Positions 23,640-31,324 of a stretch of DNA of 35,207 bases are shown here, one piece after another. The notes under the pieces are model-generated. The model was given only the letters and a program-made list of their open reading frames with translations. It made no database searches and was not told the DNA's origin. Both the position numbers and the translations under genes were made by a program. Positions within the stretch are counted from its first letter, which is position 1, and every line of letters starts with the position of its first letter. Origin of the DNA: Aquabacterium sp. (lineage in GTDB: Bacteria > Pseudomonadota > Gammaproteobacteria > Burkholderiales > Burkholderiaceae_C); assembly GCA_017994835.1 (NCBI GenBank), contig JAGOKC010000016.1, positions 1 through 35,207 of the forward strand, written 5' to 3'.

Positions 23640-24629
23640 TCAGAGTGGCTTGGAGATGGTCAGCCAGAAAGCATGACCCTCGGTGCGGTTCTTGGAACCG
23701 AACTCCTTGATGAACTTGCCTTCAACCAGCATTTCACCGCCGTTCATCAACCAGGCGACTGCCGGGCCGATGGCGTTGGCACTGGCCTTGGCCCCCTTTT
23801 CCTGATCGATCAGGAATTGATCCACACCGTTTGTGGATGTGTCAGCCTGAAGCTGGCGTACAAAATAACCCTGCACGCCCAGACGGATGTCTTCCGACAC
23901 AAAGGCCATGGCCTGCCAGTCGAAGTTGAAGATCTTGCCGCTGTAGTAGCCGGAATCCTTGTTGCGGGTGTTGAACGACATCACCGCGCGACCGCCCAGA
24001 TCCCATCCGTCGCCAATGAAGGCGTATTGCACGGAAGGACGGAAGGTGTAGTAGTCACCAAAACCCGAATTGGCGCGACGATCCTTGTTGAAGTCCCCCA
24101 CCGGCATCACGATGGTCGGCGCAAAGGTCACCGATTGATGATCACCAATCTCCCAGTGCATGACGGGCGAGACTTCCAGGTCAGCCACACCCGATGCAGA
24201 GCCATTTTTCGCGCTCACAAGCGACGCGACGGGGCTCAAGGGATCAACGGTGTTCAAGTAGGCCTCGCGCTTGACGATGGGCATCATGGCGGTCACACCC
24301 ACGTGAGCACCCAGGAAGCGATGGCCGCTGATGTAGGTCAGGCGTGGCAGCACGGCATACGTGTTGGTGTCGATGTTGATGGGCGAACCCAGCACCTGAC
24401 GCTGCTTGCCGTCATTTCCTTTGATCTTGTCGGCGTGGTAGGCCACCATCGGTGCCTGAACGTACAGACCCGGCACCACAGGCGTGGTCATGTCGCTGCC
24501 ACCAATGCCGGCGGAGTAGCGCTGGTTGCCGTTTTCAACAGCCAAGGCGCTGGTGGCCGCAGCCAAGGCCAGCACCAGTGCGGAAGCCTTCAGCGTGGTG
24601 CGATCAATCGAGAAAGAAGTACGGGACAT
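23640..24629 (-). CDS. SphA/Phenol_MetA_deg-family outer-membrane protein
   Basis: 329 residues with a signal peptide (hydrophobic 14-30, ending ALA). Amphipathic strands with many Tyr, Trp and Phe and a terminal aromatic-Leu-Thr-Ile strand (FWLTISKPL) indicate a beta-barrel. TVVPGLYVQAP-like and YYTFRPSVQY segments resemble the Phenol_MetA_deg family, found in aromatic-degradation and hydrocarbon-uptake loci. It would admit hydrophobic compounds through the outer membrane, but no catabolic genes are nearby. The ATG at 24629 has AGGAG seven bases upstream. It precedes the chalcone-isomerase-like gene by about 30 bp. Confidence 0.75.
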   Translation of the reverse strand: MSRTSFSIDRTTLKASALVLALAAATSALAVENGNQRYSAGIGGSDMTTPVVPGLYVQAPMVAYHADKIKGNDGKQRQVLGSPINIDTNTYAVLPRLTYISGHRFLGAHVGVTAMMPIVKREAYLNTVDPLSPVASLVSAKNGSASGVADLEVSPVMHWEIGDHQSVTFAPTIVMPVGDFNKDRRANSGFGDYYTFRPSVQYAFIGDGWDLGGRAVMSFNTRNKDSGYYSGKIFNFDWQAMAFVSEDIRLGVQGYFVRQLQADTSTNGVDQFLIDQEKGAKASANAIGPAVAWLMNGGEMLVEGKFIKEFGSKNRTEGHAFWLTISKPL

Positions 24630-24800
24630 GGGGTGACTCCTGTGGGAGGAAGAAGCTGTGAGCCGCAGCAGGTTGAGCCTTTCGACCCCCATTTGCGGGA
24701 TGAATCAACTTTGCCTTGAGAAGCGATGTCAGGTCACAATGGTTGCTGCCTCGGCGCAACAAAAAATCACGTTTTGGCGCGAACTTGTGACAATTTGCCC

Positions 24801-24821
24801 TCAAAATAAGGGTAAACCCTT
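24801..24821 (-). terminator. Weak hairpin terminator after ptsH
   Basis: On the minus strand AAGGG-TTTA-CCCTT is followed by ATTTTGAG, seven bases past the ptsH stop. The stem is short, so termination may be partial. The rest of the 198-bp spacer (24630-24827) holds no clear gene and should contain the promoter of the MetA-like gene. Confidence 0.45.
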
Positions 24822-24827
24822 GTCGGG

Positions 24828-25097
24828 TTATTCGCCTTCGCCAAACTTGTCGTTGATCAGTGCCAGCAGTGCCTGAAGGGCCTCATCTTCGCGGGGGCCG
24901 TCACACTCGACCTCGATCATGCTGCCCAGGCCGGCGGCCAGCATCATCACGCCCATGATGCTTTTGGCATTGACCCGACGGTCATTGCGACTCAGAAACA
25001 CTTCGCACGGATAGCCGCTGGCCAGTTTGGTGAGCTTGGCAGAGGCGCGGGCATGCAAGCCCAGCTTATTGCTGATGTTGACGTTGTGCTTGATCAT
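24828..25097 (-). CDS. ptsH: Phosphocarrier protein HPr
   Basis: 89 residues, full HPr length. Phospho-acceptor His15 lies in GLHARASAKL and the regulatory Ser46 in KSIMGVMMLAA. HPr passes phosphate from enzyme I to IIA proteins. In Burkholderiales this branch is regulatory (carbon and nitrogen balance, polyhydroxyalkanoate), not a sugar transporter. The start overlaps the end of the EIIA gene by 32 bp, so the two are translated from one mRNA. The expected ptsI (enzyme I) is not downstream; an unrelated outer-membrane gene follows. Confidence 0.95.
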   Translation of the reverse strand: MIKHNVNISNKLGLHARASAKLTKLASGYPCEVFLSRNDRRVNAKSIMGVMMLAAGLGSMIEVECDGPREDEALQALLALINDKFGEGE

Positions 25098-25527
25098 GGC
25101 TGTGAGGTTCGCAGGCCTGGTTTTGTGGCCGACTCGATGCAATCTGCATGACCCCCTGGGTGCCCCCGGTCAAGGCACGTGTCACCAGAACATCAAGGGG
25201 CTCGCTGGCATAGTTCAGCACACGCCAGAGCATGGGCACGTTGACGCCGGTGATGACCTTGACCCTGGCATCGTCAGCCAGGCGTTGCACGGTATTGCAG
25301 GGCGTGGCACCGAACACGTCCGTGAGGATCAGGGCCTCGCCACGAGGGTCTCCCTCCTGGGCGGCTTGCAGCAGTACACGCGCCTGCGCTTCCAGTTCCT
25401 CGCAGGGCAGATTGGGTGGCACGTCGAGTGCCTGCAGGTGCTGCACCATCTCGGGGAAACAATGCCCGGCGGCCAGCTTCAAGGCTGAAGCCAGGGGGGC
25501 GTGCGCGATGATGAACAAGCCGGGCAT
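25066..25527 (-). CDS. PTS mannose-type EIIA protein
   Basis: 153 residues. The EIIA-Man fold is shown by FIIAHAPLA with phospho-acceptor His9, a central ILTDVFGATPCNTV and VKVITGVNVPML. No IIB, IIC or IID partner is fused or adjacent, consistent with a regulatory phosphorelay partner of HPr as known in betaproteobacteria. The C-terminal tail is His/Gln-rich because it is read through the first codons of ptsH. ATG 25527 matches the family start; no clear Shine-Dalgarno sequence is seen. Confidence 0.9.
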   Translation of the reverse strand: MPGLFIIAHAPLASALKLAAGHCFPEMVQHLQALDVPPNLPCEELEAQARVLLQAAQEGDPRGEALILTDVFGATPCNTVQRLADDARVKVITGVNVPMLWRVLNYASEPLDVLVTRALTGGTQGVMQIASSRPQNQACEPHSHDQAQRQHQQ

Positions 25528-25550
25528 GAGTTGGACGTGAGGGATCAACC

Positions 25551-25576
25551 AAAAAACAAAAGGCCGTCCTGACGGA
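25551..25576 (-). terminator. Terminator between the TlpA gene and the EIIA gene
   Basis: On the minus strand a CCGT-CAGG-ACGG hairpin followed by CCTTTTGTTTTTT lies about 110 bp past the TlpA stop and just before the EIIA start, separating the two leftward transcripts. Confidence 0.6.
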
Positions 25577-25683
25577 AGGAGTCCGCATCTTGCGCCGGAC
25601 CGGCAGGTTCTGTCCTTGACAGACACCCGAAGGATGCGTGAAAACTGCCGGTCGTGGGCAAAATGCCACGGAGTACGGCGCTT

Positions 25684-26181
25684 TCAACGCGCTGGCTCGG
25701 CCAGCAGTTGACCCAACAGCGCGTGCAACGCTTTGAAGTCGGGTTCGCCCACATAGCGCTTGACCACTTTGCCTTCGCGGTTGATCACCAGGGTGGTGGG
25801 GGTAAGTTGTACGTCCCCAAAAGCCTTGGCCAGGCTGCCGTCTTGGTCGATGGTCACCCGAAACGGCAGCTGTCGCGTCTGCGCAAACTGCCGGACATAG
25901 GCGGGCGGGTCGTAGGACATCGCAACGGCCAGGGTTTCCAGTCCCTGCGCCTGAAACCGCTGGTGGGTGGTCACGATCTGCGGCATTTCCTTGACGCAGG
26001 TGGTGCAGCTGGTGGCCCAGAAGTTGAGGACTGTCACTTTGCCTTTGAGGGTGCTTGTGCGATGCTGGCTGCCATCCAGTTGAGTGAAGGGCAGATCCGG
26101 TAGATCGGATTGGGTGCCCGGTTGGCAGGCGCTCAACAGCGCAGACACAAGCAAAATCATCAGACGTCGGATCATCGGCAT
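25684..26181 (-). CDS. TlpA-type thioredoxin-fold lipoprotein
   Basis: 165 residues. A lipoprotein signal with lipobox LLSAC (Cys19) anchors it in a membrane facing the periplasm. The thioredoxin fold has the redox pair Cys59-x-x-Cys62 in WATSCTTC, and the cis-Pro region LTPTTLVI. TlpA/ResA proteins reduce periplasmic disulfides, for example in cytochrome c or copper-site maturation, or act as peroxiredoxin-like reductases. The ATG at 26181 is used; 26175 is equally possible. The divergent DUF4197 start is only 34 bp away. Confidence 0.88.
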   Translation of the reverse strand: MPMIRRLMILLVSALLSACQPGTQSDLPDLPFTQLDGSQHRTSTLKGKVTVLNFWATSCTTCVKEMPQIVTTHQRFQAQGLETLAVAMSYDPPAYVRQFAQTRQLPFRVTIDQDGSLAKAFGDVQLTPTTLVINREGKVVKRYVGEPDFKALHALLGQLLAEPAR

Positions 26182-26215
26182 CGGTGTCACCACAGCAAAC
26201 AGGAAAGGAATCAAC

Positions 26216-26905
26216 ATGAAACGTCGCCACGCATTGTCGTCTTTCGGCGCATGGGGTTTGGGCCTTGTCACCCTGCCTGCAACAGGGTGGGCGGCTGCCT
26301 TCAGCAGCAAGGATGCCACGGCCGCCTTGCGTGCGGCGCTGGACAAGGGGTCCGAGGTGGCCGTGTCGCAGCTGGGTGCTCAGAATGGTTTTCTGAACAA
26401 CGAGCGGTTTCGCATCGGGCTGCCATCACCGCTCGACCAGGCTGCGCCCTTGTTGAAGGCCATGGGCCGTGGCAAGCAGTTGCAGCAATTGAGCGACGCG
26501 ATGAACCATGCCGCCGAGCAGGCTGTGGCGCTGGCACGCCCGCTGTTGAGCAAGGCGATCAAGGACATGAGCGTGCAGGATGCGGTCAGCATCCTGCAAG
26601 GTGGTGACAACGCGGTCACGACGTACTTTGCCCGCAAGACGCGCGAACCGCTGACTGTGCAGTTCCAGCCGGTGGTCAACCGTTCGCTCGACAAACTTTC
26701 CGTGACGCAGCGTTACAACGATCTGGCGGGCAAGGCCAAGCAACTGGGTCTGACGCGGGGACGCGGCGAGACGCTGCAGGATCACGTGACTGCCAAGGCC
26801 CTGGATGCCCTGTACATGGTGATTGGCGAAGAAGAGCGCAAGATTCGCCAGGATCCGGTGGGCACGGGCAGCGCCTTGCTCAAGAAGGTTTTTGGGGCGC
26901 TGTGA
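26216..26905 (+). CDS. DUF4197 exported protein
   Basis: 229 residues with a signal peptide (KRRHALSSFG, hydrophobic core, GWAAA). The mature part is helical and contains ALRAALDKGSEVAVSQLG, SDAMNHAAEQAV and DALYMVIGEEERKIRQDP, the conserved segments of DUF4197. Function is unknown. The ATG has GGAAAGGA nine bases upstream, which decides the start over longer frames. The last 26 bp overlap the 3' end of the convergent yhdP gene. Confidence 0.87.
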   Translation: MKRRHALSSFGAWGLGLVTLPATGWAAAFSSKDATAALRAALDKGSEVAVSQLGAQNGFLNNERFRIGLPSPLDQAAPLLKAMGRGKQLQQLSDAMNHAAEQAVALARPLLSKAIKDMSVQDAVSILQGGDNAVTTYFARKTREPLTVQFQPVVNRSLDKLSVTQRYNDLAGKAKQLGLTRGRGETLQDHVTAKALDALYMVIGEEERKIRQDPVGTGSALLKKVFGAL

Positions 26906-29900
26906 CGGCCTCGGCTGGCTTGGGCTTGCGTTCCAGCTTTTCGACATGCGGGTCGGCCCAGGAGCCGGTGACCATGAACTCCTGGGTGCTGGCGTCAGCC
27001 ACCTGTTTGCGCAGCAGATACTGTGCAATGAAGGTGCCAATGCCAATGACCGGGTTGATGGCGACGTAGGCCAGCGAGGCCGCCTCGGCATTGATCTGTG
27101 GCACCACGAAGACGTGCAGGCTCTGGGTCTCCTTGGCCAGATCCGCCTGCCCTTCCATCAGCACGATGGCTTGCACTCCGCGCATGCGCAGGTTGCGGGT
27201 GGCTGCCACACCTTGTGTGACCTTGACGTCACCATCAATCGCGTCGAACGCGAAGCCCTGTTGAAACAAATCGCGGAAGTCGAGCGTCAGGCGACGTGGC
27301 AAGGATTGCAGGCTCAGCACGCCCAGCAGTTTGGCCATGCCGGGGTCAGCCTTGAGGAACTGGCCGGCACTGATCTGCACCTTGATGTCGCCTGACATGG
27401 TGAGCGGATCGGGCTCCAGCGGCGAGCCCAACCAGTTGACCTGACCGGTGAGCTGCCCTTTGCCACCCCGCAGGGTTTGCGGCAGACCCAGACGGGTGAG
27501 CAAGGAGCCGCTGTCGCGCAAGTCGAGCGTGAAGCCAAATGCTGAACGTGGCCGCCCCGGCGTGCCCAATGCGGCCCAATTGCCCGAGGCGTCGAGCTGG
27601 GCCTCGGGTGTGCTCAGCCTGAAACGGTTGAGACGCCACTCAGGCAGGGTCACCCCACCAGACGCAGGCACCAGACGGTTGATGGCTTCCACCTCCAATC
27701 GCCCCAATGCCAAACCACGCCATTCAAATTGCTCGATCTGGATGTCCAGCGCCGGCAAACGGGACGCCCCTTCGTTGGACAGCATCTGCGCGGTAACCTG
27801 TGTCTGCAGGTCCTGCGCGTCAGCATTGGGAATGGACAGCCGCGACAGGCGGGCCGTCAACCGCGTGGACGACGGTCCGGTCGCCAGCAGGGTTTTTTCA
27901 GGTGCCCATTCAATCTGACCAGCCACCTGATCGGCGTTGAGCTGCAAGCGCCACACGTCAGGCGACGGATGGGCCAGGGTGGCCGACACATCCTTGAGCG
28001 TACGCTGGCGGAGCGTCAACGCACCCGTCTGGATGCTCACGGTTTCTGGCAACGCATCGCCCATGCCCGCCAGACCGGGCTCCTGGCCGGACTCGTGAAA
28101 TGTCTTCGCCACCCGCAACCAGGCATCGAGATCGAGTGCCGGGCTGGCCCAGTGCGCAGCAATCCCGCTGACTGGCAGACTGGGCAGCGCCACCGCTTGT
28201 CCGGGCGGAGCCTGCACCACGCTGATCAGCCCGCGCGTGACCGTGGGCGCACTGCCGTTGGCATCCCGGCGCAGGTCCACACGCACACGTGGCGGAGCCA
28301 CCAGCGCGGTGGCGAGTTGGGTGCCGAGAGGTTGGGAATGACCCATGTCCACCAGAATGAGGTCTTGCTGCCCTCGTTCACCCTCGGTGCGATAGGTGAC
28401 CGTCAGTGGCCACACGGCAGCAGCAGCCTTGGTCAACGGAGCGGGCAAGTCTGCGCCGATGCCCTGCAAAGTGGAGCTGACTTGCACCTCGGTACGGGCC
28501 CCTGCGGTCACGGCCACCGTCACGGGTGCCTCGCCTGTCAAATGGGGGGCGAGTCGTGCCAAAGCGGGGTATTCGTGGGCCTGCTTGAGGCCTTCGGCAG
28601 ACACGCTGCCACGCGCGGCAAAGCGCACAGCCCCGTCCGGCCCTCTTTGGCCCTGGACGGTCATCTCGTGTCCCCAGACGCGCGTGCGGGCCTGCACATC
28701 AAGTCGGGTTTCGGTGATGGCAATGGTGCCCCGCAAGGCAGAGAAAACGGGGATGGTGGGCCGCAATTGCAAACTGGCCTGATCTTTGTCAGCCAGGGTC
28801 ACCAGCCCTTTGATGCGGGTGTCTTCACTGCGGTTGAGTGGGATGTCCAGCGACAACTGCAAAGCACCCCGACCACTGCCACGCGCCTCGCTCAGGGCCC
28901 CACTCGTCCACTCCCCGACAGGCGAAACGGCCAGAAAGCGGAGCACGTCATCCAGCGGCCCCGTACCCCGACCCTGAATGGTCAGGTGCGGCTCATCGGC
29001 ACCCAGGTCGTCAATGCGTCCGGACACGTCACTCAAGGTAAAGCGCCCCGTGCCCGTGGTGCCCAGCATGCCGCGCGCTCCCTCGATGACCATGCGTTGC
29101 CCTTCAAAACGCAGCAATCCTTCCAGCGACGTGAAAGCAGGCCAATAACCTGTCCTGGCATCGGTCGCCAAGCCCAGCAGCGCCGGAGGCACGTAATCCA
29201 TCACCACCTGCTGGATCGGCACCCGCACCCGGAACAACCCGCCGACATCGTTTTTGAAAGGAAAGTCATCCAACGCTCCCCTGACCTCGAACGTCACGTT
29301 CTCGGCATGACCACTCCGAAACGCCTGCCGCACATAGTCTCGGGTGTCTGTCGGAATGCTCAAAGGCAGGTACCGCCACACCCTTGTCGCCTCACCGCGG
29401 GTCAAGCGGCCTTCAAGCGTCAGCACCCCCGGCAGGCGCGCCAGAGGCTGCCCATGCGCGTTGCGCTCGCTGGCAGCGCTCGTTCGCCAGATGGCACTCA
29501 CCGTCCCCTGCGCATCTGCGTTGGCAAAGCTCGCCTGCCTCACCTGCACCGACCAATCGGGCTCGGCACCCTTGACCGTTCGACGCGTCCAGGTCACGCG
29601 GGCCTTCAGCTGGTCCAGGGCAATGCGAGGTTCTTCAAACACCCCCGGGAAAGCCAACCACCCGGACTTCATGGTCAGATCGGCATGCCCGCCCACCTCG
29701 GTGGCCGACACCGTGACATCGGCCTGCGCCAAGCCAGGCCTCATTCCGTCCTGTGATTCGGTCAGACCCAGCCCCTGAACGCGCGCCTTGACCTCATATC
29801 GCACCGGCGCGGTCGCCGCGCCATCCCAACTGAGGTCGAGACCCGATACGACACCCTGTGGTGCCAGCTCCTGCAAAGCCCGGCGATGCGCAGATGCAAG

Positions 29901-31196
29901 CGGCAAGCGATCAGCCACACGCGCCAGCAAAGCCAGATCCAGATGCTCAGCCTGAGCCTGACCACCCCGCGTCTGCTGCCAGGCCTTCTCGACACTGCGC
30001 AAGGGGTCGGTCGCATGCCGCCACACCAGTGCTCCCCGACTGACGGGCCACGACAAATCATCGTTCAACTCGAACGCCAGTTGCTCAAAAGCCAGCCGTG
30101 TCTCATCCGCTTGGTGATCCAGGCTCACCCGCCCGGTCAGACGTCGAAAACTCAGGGGGGCCAGATCCGGAGCCAGTCGCACATCCACGCCCTGTACGGC
30201 CAACTGCAAGGCACCACCCACCAAACGTCCGCGAGCCAGACGCAACTCGGCGCGCACCGCCCCACGCCCGCCCCTCACCTCGACCGGCAAACTCACGTGC
30301 CGCTGCAGCGATTGCACCTCCGCATGGGGCAAATCCAGCACCACAGAACCCGTCCAACGCTGCCACTGACTGGGTCGCGTCAAGCTGGGCCACCACGATG
30401 CCTGATCACGCAAGGCCCACAAGGCTTGGCTCACCTTCATGTCCAGACGCACACGCTCACCAAACTCACGCGGCGGCGTGGCAGCCAGCACCAATTCGTG
30501 GTGACGCCGTCCAAACCCCAGACGATGCCTGAGTGCCAGGTCCACCTCTTGCAGCTGCAAGGTCGGGCGTTGCAACTGCTCGTCGGTCCATCGCAAAGTG
30601 CCCTGTCGAATCTGGATCAGGGACTGAGACAGCACCCAATCGGCCCCGACAGACGCACCCTCCCCCGTTGACGCCTGTGGCGACAGGCGCAAGCCAGCCA
30701 CGTGCAACTGTCCTGCTGCATCTCGGCGTATGGCCAGATCGGGGCGAACCAGCTCCAGCCGATCCAGCCTCACCTCACCCGCCCAAAGCGCCTGAGGCGA
30801 CAGCGTCGCCAATGACACGCGCGCCGACACTTCAGGCAAGGACAATGCCGCCCGCCCCTGCTCATCGAGCAGCGCGACCCGGCGCAGTGTCAACACCGGC
30901 CACATGCCCTCGGCACGCCCTTGCAACTCACCAATCTGAACCGTCACCCCCAATGCCCGCGTGGCTTGTGCGGCCAGCTCCAGCCGCCAATCGCCAATAC
31001 GGGGCAGAATCTGCCACAACAGAACGGCCCACGCCAATCCGGCGAGCACCAAGATGACAGCCAGGCACGCCAGCGTGATGCGCGTCAGTCGTCGCGTGGC
31101 ACGCCCCATGAACAGGGCAGATGACCACAAGGCGTGTCGCCTTCGGGGCTTGTTTTGCATGAAATGCTCACCAGGAGCAGCAGGAGTCTCAGACAT
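26880..31196 (-). CDS. yhdP: YhdP family AsmA-like giant protein
   Basis: A 1438-residue protein with one N-terminal membrane helix (about 38-62, LACLAVILVLAGLAWAVLLW). A very long, beta-rich periplasmic region follows, with a DUF3971 domain and a C-terminal AsmA-like domain that includes FDAIDGDVKVTQGVAATRNL and PQINAEAASLAYVAINPVIG. YhdP, TamB and YdbH are thought to be groove-shaped bridges that move phospholipids from inner to outer membrane. ATG 31160 (MQNKPRRRH), with GGTGAG six bases upstream, is a plausible shorter start. It is divergent from glnE and overlaps the DUF4197 gene at its 3' end. Confidence 0.93.
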   Translation of the reverse strand: MSETPAAPGEHFMQNKPRRRHALWSSALFMGRATRRLTRITLACLAVILVLAGLAWAVLLWQILPRIGDWRLELAAQATRALGVTVQIGELQGRAEGMWPVLTLRRVALLDEQGRAALSLPEVSARVSLATLSPQALWAGEVRLDRLELVRPDLAIRRDAAGQLHVAGLRLSPQASTGEGASVGADWVLSQSLIQIRQGTLRWTDEQLQRPTLQLQEVDLALRHRLGFGRRHHELVLAATPPREFGERVRLDMKVSQALWALRDQASWWPSLTRPSQWQRWTGSVVLDLPHAEVQSLQRHVSLPVEVRGGRGAVRAELRLARGRLVGGALQLAVQGVDVRLAPDLAPLSFRRLTGRVSLDHQADETRLAFEQLAFELNDDLSWPVSRGALVWRHATDPLRSVEKAWQQTRGGQAQAEHLDLALLARVADRLPLASAHRRALQELAPQGVVSGLDLSWDGAATAPVRYEVKARVQGLGLTESQDGMRPGLAQADVTVSATEVGGHADLTMKSGWLAFPGVFEEPRIALDQLKARVTWTRRTVKGAEPDWSVQVRQASFANADAQGTVSAIWRTSAASERNAHGQPLARLPGVLTLEGRLTRGEATRVWRYLPLSIPTDTRDYVRQAFRSGHAENVTFEVRGALDDFPFKNDVGGLFRVRVPIQQVVMDYVPPALLGLATDARTGYWPAFTSLEGLLRFEGQRMVIEGARGMLGTTGTGRFTLSDVSGRIDDLGADEPHLTIQGRGTGPLDDVLRFLAVSPVGEWTSGALSEARGSGRGALQLSLDIPLNRSEDTRIKGLVTLADKDQASLQLRPTIPVFSALRGTIAITETRLDVQARTRVWGHEMTVQGQRGPDGAVRFAARGSVSAEGLKQAHEYPALARLAPHLTGEAPVTVAVTAGARTEVQVSSTLQGIGADLPAPLTKAAAAVWPLTVTYRTEGERGQQDLILVDMGHSQPLGTQLATALVAPPRVRVDLRRDANGSAPTVTRGLISVVQAPPGQAVALPSLPVSGIAAHWASPALDLDAWLRVAKTFHESGQEPGLAGMGDALPETVSIQTGALTLRQRTLKDVSATLAHPSPDVWRLQLNADQVAGQIEWAPEKTLLATGPSSTRLTARLSRLSIPNADAQDLQTQVTAQMLSNEGASRLPALDIQIEQFEWRGLALGRLEVEAINRLVPASGGVTLPEWRLNRFRLSTPEAQLDASGNWAALGTPGRPRSAFGFTLDLRDSGSLLTRLGLPQTLRGGKGQLTGQVNWLGSPLEPDPLTMSGDIKVQISAGQFLKADPGMAKLLGVLSLQSLPRRLTLDFRDLFQQGFAFDAIDGDVKVTQGVAATRNLRMRGVQAIVLMEGQADLAKETQSLHVFVVPQINAEAASLAYVAINPVIGIGTFIAQYLLRKQVADASTQEFMVTGSWADPHVEKLERKPKPAEAVTAPQKPS

Positions 31197-31324
31197 GGAT
31201 CAGACAGTTCATCCGTCGAACCGCCTACAAAATGGCCTGACCGCTGCTCTACCATTGCCAGTACAGCCCCAGGGATCGACAAGTGATAACCCTAGCACAG
31301 ACCTCTTCGTTGGCGACACCTTCC

